Below are positions 1 through 11,774 of a stretch of 64,000 nt of DNA, piece by piece. The DNA is from Pseudisothecium myosuroides. Its lineage: Eukaryota > Streptophyta > Bryopsida > Hypnales > Lembophyllaceae. Where the stretch lies: NCBI GenBank assembly GCA_951799445.1, contig OX637293.1:13826001-13890000 (forward strand), written 5' to 3'. How positions within the stretch are numbered: the first letter of the stretch is position 1; each line of letters begins with the position of its first letter. The notes under the pieces are model-generated. The model saw only the letters and a list, made by a program, of their open reading frames with translations, was not told the origin of the DNA and searched no databases. The position numbers and the translations under genes were made by a program.

Positions 1-424
1 TCACATGTGCTCGGCTGATAGCCAGAGGTTTCGTTCATGGTCTCTTTCAGCCATAGCCAGAGCTTCTTCAGCCACAGCCCGAGTGCTAGCTTAGTAGTAT
101 GTAGCAAAACTGCATTCCTTTACTTATTGGTTTTGTTTTAGCATCTATTTTAAATTATTTTTTTCTTAATCCTTATTTTCTCATCTTCACGGTATGCTTT
201 TGCCCTCGGGGGGTGCAGTCCTTGAAAAAAATAAGCATACACGTGCGATAATCAGGTAATTAAAGAGGGGGTATTATTTTTTGTTTGTAGATTATTTTGC
301 ACTCTATCATTATATAATTTTCTAATCTGGTGTATTATTTAGGGGGCATTCATTAATTTTAATTTCCAATTGCCATGAATTTCTAGTATGCTATTTTACT
401 TTATCAATTTTTTTTCCACTGTAT

Positions 425-655
425 TTTGCTCTTAAACTTTAAATTTTTTTGGACTCCATAATTTTTTTGCACTACCTACTTCTAAGTGTTAATGAATACG
501 TTTTTGTCCTAAACTTTATATTTTTTTGGACTCCATATTTTTTTGGCACTACCTACTTCTGAGTGTTACTGAATACATTTTTGTCTTAAACTTTAAATTT
601 TTTTGGACTCCATTTTTTTGTGCACTACCTACTTTTGAGGTCACTGAATATTTTG
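425..655. repeat. Tandem repeat, three ~77-bp units
   Basis: Three successive copies share the core GGACTCCAT followed by a T-run and CACTACCTACTT. The cores begin near 451, 528 and 605, a 77-bp period. Copies differ mostly in T-run length. The rest of the first 1.2 kb is AT-rich and I see no gene in it. Confidence 0.8.
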
Positions 656-1257
656 GGACACTCCAAATTTTGTTAAACCTACTCACTGCTTGGTGTTAAA
701 GCACTTCGTGAAGAAATTCTAGTGATATTCCTTAAACATATTGCCTTAGGCTGCATCCACATGTAATAACATCCACATGCATGACTGAAACTCAAAGGAA
801 GACAAACAAGACATTACCAGTGATTATGAATGCAGAATCAATTGCATATAATGTGCTTATAAACACAATTTGAATCTGAAATGTGCAAACGGAGTTTTGA
901 GGAAGTTATGGCATCAAAAGAAATGGTAATGTTCTAAGTTCTAACCGGTCCGTGCACAACCATAACTTTCACAAAACTATGGTTACAAAAATTCAAAAAA
1001 TGGAAGTGTTTCTGTATATGCCGTAGAAAAATCGTAACACAATCTCCAGAAAAAAGTCCGTGAGCCCACCAACTGCGCAGCAAACACAAGAACCAAGCAT
1101 TAGCACATGTACAATAAGAACAGCAGCAACATTCAAACAAGATGGTTAAGGAAAGCTTGCTGCAACTTCACTCGGAACGCCAGAAATACAAGATTCAAAT
1201 AAAGAGCAGTACTGCTTCAGCTAAAGGAAAAAACGTGCCTTTGCTACAATACCAGCA

Positions 1258-1770
1258 TCACACTGTTCGTTGTGTTGGCGTGATCCAATGACGCATTAAG
1301 GGCTGAAGCTCTGCTCTTGCAACAACCTTCAGCTCTGTCGCACCCCACCCTTCCTGCAGCTTGCTCAGGAGTGTTTGCAATTCAGGGATTGACAAATCTG
1401 CTAGTGCTGCCGTTTGCAATCGGTCACTTACATCAACCTGCAAGGACCACAAGCGAGAAAGGAAATGAGCCGCACGCTCATACTTGGCAAAAAAGATAGC
1501 CACCTCATTCTTGCGTGAGCGTGAGCCTGCATGAGACAGTCCACGAGGGTGCAACTCCAGAAAATCAGCTGTTGCAACGCGGAGGGCGGAGTACTGCGTG
1601 TTGGCAAAGATAACGTCACTCCATTCCTTGCAGGTGGCGGCGAGGCGTGGTAGTAGAGCCAATTCAAACTCTTCATTTAGAAATGCGCGCACCCAAGCAT
1701 CCTCAAGGAAGGAATCAAGCAGGGGGAGCATGCAGTCACGGAGAATCCCAGCAGCATCCACACTCTCCAT
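1258..1770 (-). CDS. Small F-box-like protein
   Basis: An uninterrupted frame of 170 codons. The first ATG (1770) follows a possible acceptor, TTTACAG, so the 5' leader probably lies in another exon. Residues about 9-50 read like a divergent F-box: a leucine-rich start with LPLL, then LLPRLAATCKEWSDV, which resembles the RLAAVCRRWRDL half of F-boxes. The rest is charged and leucine-rich and suggests helices; I see no LRR, kelch or ankyrin repeats. If it is an F-box protein it would be a substrate adaptor of an SCF ubiquitin ligase. The name is tentative, but composition and open length favour a real gene. Two good donors on the minus strand, CCTCAG|GTATGG near 2179 and CTGCAG|GTATGT near 1967, fit 5' leader exons. 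Confidence 0.5.
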   Translation of the reverse strand: MESVDAAGILRDCMLPLLDSFLEDAWVRAFLNEEFELALLPRLAATCKEWSDVIFANTQYSALRVATADFLELHPRGLSHAGSRSRKNEVAIFFAKYERAAHFLSRLWSLQVDVSDRLQTAALADLSIPELQTLLSKLQEGWGATELKVVARAELQPLMRHWITPTQRTV

Positions 1771-3992
1771 AGAATGGACGTTCACTGTAAACCTGAACTA
1801 ACAACGCACTCATTGAAAACAAGGCATGAGAGCTGGAAAACAAACATGTTCAATTTTCAAACACTGAACCAACTAGAAACGTATAGCACGAGAAATTAAG
1901 CAAAGAAGGAGCTCACTGCGAGACCACAGCAACACTCAAGCAAAACAGTGAAGGTAAATTAACATACCTGCAGGGTCTAGCGTGAAATGAAGGCGCCCAA
2001 AAACGAAACCTTGCGAAGCACAAATTACGGGGTGACAAGTTCTGACACAACGTCTGCAAGTTAAGAGGTGCGCGGCTGAAAACCCAAAACAAGAAACTAG
2101 CGAGCTGGGGAAATTTCAAAACCACGGAGAGAAACGGAACAAAATAGAAACGCCGGCGGGTTTCAAAGACGACCATACCTGAGGGCCGCGGTGATGAAAG
2201 TGCAGCGATGTATTGAAGGCCTCGACACCAACCTAGGATATTTCCGCCACCAACCTCAAAATCCAACCACGCGCGCCTACACCCAACAATTTGTGACGCC
2301 AAGTACTAAGTCCGCAAGCAAATACGACCTGGAATGAAGAAATTGAACAACAACAGCGAAAACAATTGAACCCAACTATTGCGCCAGGAAATACAGACCA
2401 CAAAGGATGCGCGATCAATTCTTGAGGATTTAGGTGAATAGCAAAACATTCCTACAGAATTTGGGCTTCGGAAGAATCACAAAGCTGCCTCAGCGAAATT
2501 CGCACCCTCCGCAGCGTCACCCACAAAATGAAGAGCCCAGAAGCAGATCCACAATGCCAAAAAAAACTCATTCTTCCCTGCTCGCGCGTGCCTGGAAACG
2601 ACCCGTTCAGATTTTCAGATCTGTAGAATGACTGCAAAGGCCAATGCCCATCAACTCCCGCTGCCAAATTTGCAGCCAAGACAAGACTTCGCCTGTCAAA
2701 TTTTGGTTATTTTCATTCCACAAAATCGCATTGGGATTCTGGATACAAAAACTCAACTCAGTCAAATTATATATGACACTTGACATAATAGGGCAGTGAC
2801 ATGCAGACATTTAAAAAATCACTGAATGGATTACAGTGAGAATGAAGTTCAAATTCCTAAATCATAGAATCTAAATGGATGATGCAGCTGAGCAAAAATT
2901 AAGGGTTTATGGTTTTAGGGTAGGTGTATATACCTACCAGCAGCCACACTAATTTCAATACTTACGTGAAGTGCAGTTCAAAGACATGCCATGAACAACA
3001 GGAATTTAAATACTAAAACCTACGGGGAAATAAAGTTGAACAACAAGAACACACCTATTTCATTGAATAGCAATTACGCTTGAGTAATCATGCAGCCTGA
3101 TCTATACACCACCATTTTCGCCAAGCTCAAAATACTGAAGCTGCACAGGTAAATTAGCACAAACTGATTGGTAAAGCAATACCATCACATTCACCGTTTA
3201 GCCTACATAACTTTTAACATAGCAGATGGTTCTTTTTTGGCAGAGCTCTTGAATTCAGATTTAGACCTACGACCTGAAATTGAAATATTCTACAACTGAG
3301 TCAGTAAAGAATTTAATTGACCACACTTGCAGCATTTCCTACGTTTGCTGAAATTGTAGATCAATGTCCGCAAAAATTAAATTAAATTAAATTATTACAA
3401 AGCACCCGAGCAAATTGTAGAATGAAGAGATGACATTTTGTAGAGTCAAAACACCGAAAAAGAACCCTCGTGAAACCAAAGCGCTGGAACTGTGCAAATT
3501 TTGAGACTACAAATGTTGAAAGTAGCATTCTCTACATCGTACTTGTGGGTGAAAGTACGCTAGACCCTTGTACTTTTGCAGTCACAATGCAGTTTTTGGT
3601 AGAGTACCTGAACTTTGTACTTGAAAAGAGTACGAAGAATCAATGATTTTTGGGGCATTGATCTGATGAAGGAGTAGGCAAGGTGCCGAAGTTCTTAGTT
3701 GCATTGTTGAATGGGGTTTAAAACTTATTTATCCATGTTAATTTTGTACGTTTAGTGATTAAACTTAAAATGTCACAAGTACTAAAAAAACAAAAAAGTA
3801 CTCAAAAGTCTACTGAGAATTGTTTGGATTTAGCTGGATCTCACGGAGGAAATAGAAAATGGAATGGCCTTTTCAGAACCGTTAGAAGATTGGCTGTTTA
3901 GTTTCATATTTGGTGTAGATCTACAGAATTAGTACTGGTACTTTGGCAGGGCAAAAGTGTACCAAAAAACATTATTTTGGTCTATCTAAGCC
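1771..3992. other. Noncoding spacer with leader of the F-box-like gene
   Basis: The part up to about 2,680 is less AT-rich and holds the donor sites expected of minus-strand leader exons, so it is probably the promoter and leader of the F-box-like gene. From 2,700 to 3,990 the DNA is AT-rich with many GTAC/AGTAC words and no convincing coding frame. Confidence 0.4.
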
Positions 3993-4312
3993 GTGATTCT
4001 TGGTGCCTGCAGCTATTTCCAGGTTGGCTCATCAACGAATACAAGAAAAAATAAATTTTTCGCCGCCTATGAATATCCGTGTTCTTGCGGTCATTTTGTA
4101 CAAAAAGTACTTGGAGTACCAATTGTACAAAAGTGGGCATACATCTGGACCGTCCGTTTTCAGCTTCGCTCATCGCCACCGTTGAGCTCTGACATCCAGA
4201 TCCTACATTCGTGGTCGCCGAGTGCTGACAACGGCCGCCTCATGGCTGCAGCATCTGCGACACCCCTTTGCGCTTGGATGATTGAACTAAGTGACTTTTT
4301 TGCAATTGCTAA

Positions 4313-4910
4313 AGCATGCACAGCTTTGGGTGCAGACCATCCCCTTCGCACCTTCACTAGAAGCAAAAACAGAGGTCAAATTGCAGCAGAGGCAGCACAA
4401 GGCAGCAAGCATGACACTGGTAAGAATCCAAGAAACATTTCTTCGTCATTGTGATTGAAGTTTGATGATGTCCGACCAGTAATTTGGAGAGGTTATCGTC
4501 TTGCAGTTGGAGATCTTCATGCTTGCATTAGTCTTAACCATCCTTCAACGAGTCTTCGACTTCTGCCTGGGATGGTTTATCAGATTGAGAGGCTCAGGTG
4601 GACCGCAAGTGATGTTAGATGAGATCCACGCAGCGGACGAGATTCAAGGATTGGACCCTATGCCACCTGATGTTGTGTTTGCAAAGAAATTCTACGCTGT
4701 TAAGCGTGGTTACAAACCTGGATTGTACTTCAGTTGGCATGAGTGTGAGAAGGAAGTCAAGGGTTTCAAGAACTCGGAGTTCCAAAGTTTCAAGACTCTA
4801 CCGGAGGCTCAGCGTTACTTGAGATGAGTCCAGTTTACAAGAGTTTAGCCCTAGACTTTCAATTTGTGAGTGACTTTGCTCTAGCATGCACAGCTTTGGG
4901 TGCACACCAT
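4313..4910 (+). repeat. 28-bp direct repeat flanking a small gene
   Basis: Positions 4313-4340 and 4883-4910 carry the same 28-bp word, starting AGCATGCACAGCTTTGGG, with one mismatch. The copies lie on either side of the hybrid-binding-domain exon, 570 bp apart. Less exact similarity precedes both copies (GTGACTTTTTTGC versus GTGACTTTGCT). A local duplication is the simplest reading. Confidence 0.7.
4519..4827 (+). CDS. Short protein with RNase H1-type RNA:DNA hybrid-binding domain
   Basis: A 102-residue protein. Residues 1-22 are a hydrophobic segment (LALVLTILQRVFDFCLGWFI) that could be a membrane anchor or targeting sequence. Residues about 57-100 match the N-terminal hybrid-binding domain of RNase H1 (also called the viroplasmin domain): KFYAVKRGYKPGLY, a conserved W in SWHEC, V-x-GF, then FQSFKTLPEAQRYL. 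No RNase H catalytic domain follows before the stop, so this looks like a stand-alone binding module. A donor (CTG|GTAAGA, 4421) and the acceptor TCTTGCAG just before 4507 suggest an untranslated first exon, with translation starting at the first ATG of exon 2. Family knowledge: the domain binds RNA:DNA hybrids or double-stranded RNA. Role here is unknown. Confidence 0.7.
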   Translation: MLALVLTILQRVFDFCLGWFIRLRGSGGPQVMLDEIHAADEIQGLDPMPPDVVFAKKFYAVKRGYKPGLYFSWHECEKEVKGFKNSEFQSFKTLPEAQRYLR

Positions 4911-5973
4911 ATGACACACCCTTGCCTTTGCACTTTCTTCTTGAACTATTAGTTTTATTTTGCCATGAGTGCTGGTCTTTGGTTTAGACAGGCCAATGAT
5001 GAAACGTGCGTGTGGAATTGTGCTGCTCAGCAAGTTTGCTTTCTCAGCACAGTGGTTGCCATCTCTTCCTCACCCTCCTCTCGTGTGCAAACATTATTGA
5101 CTTGGTCACCTCAAACTTGAGAGGCTAGTTCTCATGTAGAGAAAGGCAAGACGTGCTGCACAGCTCACTACTTGTCTGGTTTTCAATCAAAAATGCAAGC
5201 ACTCTGGGTGCCGCCTGTAGCTCATTGCTCTCCTAAGCTTCTACTTCGTCGTATTAGTGTCTTCAAGGCATATTTTGAATTTTGCGCTCTTGATTCTCAG
5301 CTTCATGGTCCCTACAGCTAAGGATGAATCCAGTCAGAGTACATTAGCCTTCACGGGAATGGAATTTGGGCTTCTTCTCTCTCAAATAAATATTCAATTT
5401 CCTCTCTCATGCTCGATATTGTATTCAATTCTGTTTTTTAAACTCTACCTGCAAATGAACCTTGTTAAAAAGCAAGTCGAACTAGCATTGCATGTTTGCA
5501 CCTTCACATTGTAAAACAATACAAGTAATTATACCTGCATGCTTCTCCACCTTAGTAGTACAAAAATCCACGCAATTCAGAAAGCAACACATTTTAATTA
5601 TCACGACAATAAGCCCAATTTATTAACAGTCCTCACTTTCTTGGTTAACACGGCATGGCATTTTGAATTCAATGAGTACATGCAGTGAGTACGTATACAC
5701 GTACAATGAGTACATTATGTGGTTTAGATTCCTAACTCTAAACCCAGATCCTATTTTTTAGGGACGCCAAGCCCAAGATGCCGCCGCCACCAGCCTCCCC
5801 CGAGTCTCCACGTCGGCATCTGTCTCCCTCTCCCTCCTTGTCAACGTAGTTGTTGCATTCCAATGCATTGTCTGCTTGCTTGTGAAGTCAAATTCTTTTG
5901 CAGTCTGCACAAGCCCTCACACAAGCCTTTCATTTGTAAAAAATGCGATTTCTCCTTCTCGTTTCGCTAAGCG
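4828..5973. other. Noncoding spacer
   Basis: AT-rich DNA with several short chance frames. The C-rich stretch near 5760-5870 directly precedes transposase-like gene A and may be its leader. No gene is supported. Confidence 0.4.
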
Positions 5974-8900
5974 ATGTCTAAGTCCAGGCAGCGGTGCCTT
6001 CTTGTCCAAAAGTTGATAACATCGTACTTCCCTGCGAGAGACCTGCAGCCTGGACTGCTCTCCCTTACTACGGAGTTAGACTCCCTTGTGTACACACAGG
6101 ATAGCAAGAGCAGTGAGTTCTGTTATGTTTCTGAAACCCCCGTGTCTAAACGAGGGAACTCTGACTATTATCTAGGCAAATGCAACACCGTATCTGAAGA
6201 GTCCCCAAAGCGTGCTCTATTTGAAACCGCTGTTTCTCTTGATTCTTTTAGTAGTTTCGATTACCTGCCTTCTCTATCTGATGTAAACTTTTCCATAGGT
6301 TCCCCCACGGGTAGCAGTGAGTCCGTTGCATGTAGGAGGTGACAGGCGATCACAATTTGGTGAGTATTTTGGGATTCTAATGCACACTTCTTTGAATTGT
6401 TTCGTTTTCATTGGGGTGTGAAATCCACTTTCTACACGTACTCATCTTTTGCATACTCATGTAACAAATGTTAACACTTACGTATTCCAAATGTGTTGTC
6501 TTGTAGGGTGTTATTCATGGGGAACGCTGCAAAGAGGCAACGGATGCGACATGGAATTCGTCGGCCTCGTCCTGCAGCAAGGGCTTCTGCAACAAGTTTG
6601 CAGGAAGAGGACAGAATTGCTACAACAAGCGCAGCTAGAGAACGTAAGGCTGCATAGAGAGCACGTGAGAGAGAGAGAGAGAGGTAGAGACACGTGATCT
6701 TGCTTCAGAGTCTTTAGACCGTGACGTCGACGACCAACTACCAGTGAGGGAGTTGAATCGGATCTCTTTGCGAATAGCTCAGAATATTGTTGGGGAGTTG
6801 AGGAGTTGTCCAGGCCCTTCTAGTAGAAAGGATGTTGTTGAGAGGATCATGAAGCATAACACTTTCTGGCCTCTCTTACCTGTATACTATCCTAGGCCTC
6901 AGGAGGCAAAAGTCATTCATGCTTTTATGGAGAACTTTAAGAATGAGTTGCAGTTGGTGAAGATGGCAAACTCAAATGACCTTCTAGCAAGAAAGAATGC
7001 ATTGTTAGATGCTGCAGTGAGTTTGGGAGTGAAGGGGTGTCAGCCTTGTCGCGTGTACTGGAAACTTCCGTAGATAGCATCAACATAGCCATGAATAGAA
7101 GAGTTTATGGGTTGAATCCTGATGAGAGAGTGCCTCGACTTCGCCTCAACCATCAGAAGAGAGAAGGATTGTCTCAATACATCAAACAACAAATTGAAGA
7201 ATGGTGGAGTAATCAGACCAAGGTTTCGCCAAATAAGAAGGACGTTGTGAGACACAATATCGGACGGAATCTATGGGCGGAACCTCATCCTACGCACTAC
7301 CTTTGCGAGACACAGGTAAGATCTTAAATTGACGTTGTATGTGTTGTACGTTCTTCCTGATCTTGTATGCAAATTTTGACCACAGAATACAACTCATTAG
7401 TATCATTAGATGTACACACAGCACTATGTACCGAATTTGCGTAATTGTGAAGTCCCTAGTGCCTTGATGTAGGCAACAAAAACTGTCAACATACGGTGGT
7501 ATAAGTGGGTGCAAGAGTTTGTATATTAAATACCATGCATTCCATTTTTTAGTACTGCCTTAGTACTCCTTGTATGGGTTTACATATCAAAGATGACGTA
7601 GTTAAGATTTGTGTCAAATGCTCTGGACTCTTAATGTACACAGAGATTGAATGTATAAACACTTACTACACTTTCTATCTATGTTGTACTTTCGGGTTCT
7701 GTGAATAAGGATTGTGTTAGTACATTCTAGACAGCTTGTACATATGCTGTACTTTTGGGGTTCAGGGTTCAGGGATTTCGTTAGTTTATTTTATACTTAG
7801 TGTGTATGTGTTGTACTTTGGGGTCGGTGAATAAAGATTGATGAATACATTATGTATTCTTTGTGTATATGTTGTACTTTTGGAGTCTGTGAAAAGGGGT
7901 TATTTAATATACTGTGTTTAGTACCAATTTATTTATTGTACTGAACGTACAAAATTCCAGAGATATAGTACTTTAAAATCACTTATTGTATACATTTTGT
8001 ACTTTGTTTCATTTTTCAAACAGGGTTGTACCGTGTTATATTATCCTTAGTAAAATGGATGTAACAATTCTGAGAACGTCTTATTGTTTGGCAGACCACA
8101 TTCTTCTTGCGTTTACAGGAGGCTCATCCGGAGTGCAGCGTGAGGCAGAGGGCCTTTGAGAGGTTGAAACCATGGTGGATTCGGAAATTGAAGGAACGAA
8201 ACACCTGCTGTTGTATTTACCATGTACAGATGGACTTCATGAAGGTTGCTTTGAGCCATCTCAGAGATAAACTGAGGGAATTGCATTCAACAATCTTATG
8301 CACATGTGATTGTCAGGTTTGTAAGGGTGAGGTTCAAGGGGTTTGCCATGCACATGAGGCAATTTATAAGCGCATTACATTGATGTGGGAGTCCTGTGTG
8401 TGTCCTAAAGGAGAACTAGATGTGTGGCACAAGCTTCAGTGCCTCATGGGGGAGTGTCCAGATTGTGGCTTTCATTTATTTCCCCTTTGCCCTCTGGAGT
8501 TATCTGGTACTGACTCCTTTACTGTGAAGTGGAAGTGTTTTGAATACTATGAGGTGGACATTGACAAGAGGACTGGGAAGCCCAAGAAGCGGCTGAGGGA
8601 GGCTTTCAAGGATACCCCTGTACAAGAATTCCTATCCCACATGGAGAAGACAGTGTGCACGTTCATCACCCACAACTTCAGAGCAAGGTGGCAGGATGAA
8701 CAATGCCAACTGATGATGAAGAATGTTCCAGAGGGAGTACTTGTGTCTCACATTGATTTTGCTGAAAATTACAGCTTTGCTATTCAAAATGAAGTCCAGA
8801 GTTTGTATTATTTTAGCACGTCCATAACCATCCTTGTCCACATTACCATGTGGAAGGAAGGTGAAACTATTATGAAACAAACTCACTTTTATATTTCTGA

Positions 8901-10011
8901 TGATAAGGTTCACGATTCTGCTTATCTCCAGCATTGCTTGCTCTTACATTGGGACTGGTTGGAGGACTCTGGAATTACTCCAAAGGAACATTGGGTGTAT
9001 AGCGACGGTTGTAGCGCTCAATTCAAATGTGCAACAGCCATGTACTTTGTGGCAAGATATCCCATGCTCACCAAGGGATGCAAGATGCGGTGGAGTTTTT
9101 TTGAGAGTGCCCATGGCAAAGGAGAGTGGGATGGTGCAGGTGCAATAGTGAAGAGGGCTTTGCATGCAGAGCAGATCCAAAATCCTTTGAGGCAGTTGGC
9201 AAATGCTACACAAGTTGTTGACTTCCTTCAAGAGAATTACACCGAGAGGGTTCCAAGTTCCTACAAGCAAACGAAGCAAAATGCAGCCCCTCCCCTCTCT
9301 CGTGTTTTTTTGAACATTGGAGAGACAGAAGTTGCCCATAGTGACAGGAGCATCCAATGCAACACTTTGCCTGGATCAAAATCACTCTACTCCATTATGG
9401 GCTTCTCTGAAACCGACCCTACTCTCCTGAGGACACGTACTTTGTCTTGTTTTTGTATACCATGCATTGATGGTGATTGGGCTAATTGCTTGAATTCCTC
9501 TCATGTGCAGGGCTGGGACATCCACAGAATGGTTCCAGAGAGCACTGCTTCAATTGCTGCACAGATGGAGGAAATGGACGATGAGGCTAACTGGGTCCAT
9601 GATGGTGTGTCACTGGAATTAGGAGACTTGGTCGAGGCGGGTGATAATTTCATGATACCTGCAGAAGAGGATAATGAAGATGGTGTGGATTTTTACATTT
9701 TGCAATGCACAAGATCCAAGTTTGAGCTGGAGGAGCCCCTAGACTGTCCATGGGGGGGGGTCTTTGTTGCTGGGGATGAGGTCATAAAGGCCAAATACTT
9801 CAAGAAGCACGGACGTGGAGATAAAACCTACTTATTTTGTGATAAAGCTGTGGATGCACATGTGGACTCACATCTAGTCAGGGCGTGCAAATTTCCCATG
9901 GTTATTGCTGGTCACAGGGCCAAGGGCTCCCCAGTGTATAAGATGTCCAGCGAAAGTGTGAGGGTCTGTGAAGATGCTTTGCGCGACTGGTGGGCATTCC
10001 ATGAGCAGTAG
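5974..10011 (+). pseudogene. Transposase-like gene A, three exons, decayed
   Basis: Proposed exons are 5974-6359, 6507-7315 and 8119-10011. Junction phases agree: TTTG|GTGAGT to TTGTAG|G, and ACACAG|GTAAGA to TTTACAG|GAG. The last exon is intact (about 630 codons) and carries a cysteine-rich segment (NTCCCIYHV, CTCDCQVC, CPDC), then RNase H-fold-like motifs: HIDFAENY (Asp near 8755), YSDGCSAQFK (Asp near 9004) and ESAHGKGEWDGAGAIVKR (near 9110). A C-terminal SH3/BAH-like segment ends near a conserved-looking HLVRACKFPM. These motifs recur in uncharacterised, transposon-derived proteins, and I read them as a DDE/DDD-type transposase core. Breaks: TGA at 6340-6342, TAG at 6655-6657, a frame change in the GA repeat near 6667-6685, and a one-base loss in a G-run near 7035. 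I saw no terminal inverted repeats, so a formerly domesticated gene remains possible. Confidence 0.6.
7683..7930 (+). repeat. Intronic ~62-bp imperfect tandem repeat
   Basis: Inside the second intron of transposase-like gene A. About four units share TGTTGTACTTT followed by a G-rich word and GTGAATAA. Starts lie near 7683, 7747, 7809 and 7870. The units are GTAC-rich, like much of the noncoding DNA in the window. Confidence 0.6.
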
Positions 10012-10489
10012 TTTCCTAGTACTACTAGTATTTTTGGATACTATAAGTACTTTTATTGTCAAATATAGTATTCACTATTGTACTATTAGTGTTTTTTAAA
10101 TACTATAAGTGCTTTCACTCTCAAACATGGAGTTGTAATGAATGTTCTAAGTGTGTTTTGATACAAGTTCTCTTACTGTCGAACATATACTGTGTTATGA
10201 ATGCTCTTCATGTTTTAATTTGAAGGGCCATGAATTAAAGTATGTGCACTGTATTCGAACTCCCTTGTCTCATGGATACAAACTTCATTGACAATTTAGT
10301 GTTTAAAATCTTGCCCATCTGATTTACTTTGTGACTCGCTCCATATTTTGTCACTCCAGACTTTTGTCCACTTTTGTTTTGCTTCTATTACAAACATGGC
10401 ATGCTTTCTACAGGCCTCCTACTATAATCTTAAGTGATAGAATACAAAATTTCTACCACACAATCCCATAGCATGGACACATTGAACGT

Positions 10490-11130
10490 TATGAACATTG
10501 CCAAAATTTACATGCAATGCTCTTAGAAATACCAAAAAAAAATTTCATTCGAAATTGACCCGGGCCACATTGTGATAGAGTTTGGCCATGCTTCAAATTA
10601 CATTTACATCTACAATCTGGCAATAGATGAAATCAACAAAATGAACCTTGAGAATTAATTAATCTATCAAGTGGACTCATTTCATAAAAAAATAGGAATT
10701 GGTTAAAAAAAATGGAAAATAAAAAATTTGAAGAACTATAAAACATAGAGCCTAAGCGGAAATGAGGTATTGTAGTCATTCCACACAAATCCTCCTATAT
10801 TAGTGTATGTTGGAAATTCCAATCGATATGAGATATTCAAAGGTCACTATTCATCATATATAGCTGTACAACTTCTACGAATAAGAAAGGTAATGTTTTG
10901 AACCGTTAATTCTATCTTAAAAAACTCCATGAAGTACAAAACATGGAACCCGAGTGGGAATGTCTACCACAATAATTTGTGATAGTCATTTACCACAACA
11001 ATTTGTGGTAGTCATTTCACACTGGGGTTCCAGGTGTTAAAATCTCCCTCGAAAAGTCCTCTTATAGTGCTTTGTGCTTCAAATTCCAATCGTTATGGGA
11101 TATTTGTTATGGTAATTAGGTTATGCCCAT
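10490..11130 (+). repeat. Dispersed repeat, copy 1
   Basis: This stretch matches, on the opposite strand, the DNA at about 30,110-30,720. Shared words include GGGCCACATxGTGA, AATAGGAATTGGTTAAAAAAAA, GTCCTCTTATAGT and TTTGTGGTAGTCA. The copies are clearly diverged. No coding capacity is seen, so a non-autonomous transposon or retroelement remnant is likely. The remaining DNA between 10,012 and 11,774 is AT-rich and holds no gene I can support; 11,340-11,440 is dense in AGTAC words. Confidence 0.65.
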
Positions 11131-11774
11131 TCCGATTGACCTCATTGAACTTTCTAATTCTGTTTTGATTGTAATTTCAAGCTGTGGCTACAAATTCATT
11201 CGGACTACTCACAACGTATTGATACATTCATTGAAGCTTGTTAAACTGTTTATTCTAACTTCTGCAGATTCGGGGCACCATTTTTGTTTTATGCCTATGT
11301 GACTAACAAATAATACTGAAGGTTCTGTGACGCAGTATATAAATTCTTAGTACAAGTAGTAATATTTTAGTACTCTTAGTAACTTAAGTACTAGAAGCAC
11401 AGTTTGTACATTAGTTAATGGAGCCCTCGGTAGTATTCTTCGAATATTACCTTGATTGATTATTTGCAATTCAGCCAGAGCCTTAAACAGAAATCTAATT
11501 TTCATTGATGTCTGCAAACATGTCATTCAAATACAAAGTATTGAAAAATACTGTAAGTACTGTTTGGATCAAGCACTAAATATTTCTTCCGAAAGGGCAT
11601 GCTGTTTAGGGTCTACTTTTACATTGCACCTCCCTTCTGTCATCACTATTATGGATACTATCGTACATTCCTGCCGTGCATTTCTTCTAATTTCTTTAAA
11701 GTTCTCATCTAATTTCAATTTACTGCTCCCCTTGAAGCGCATTCCACACTGGTTAATCTATACACTTTACATTT

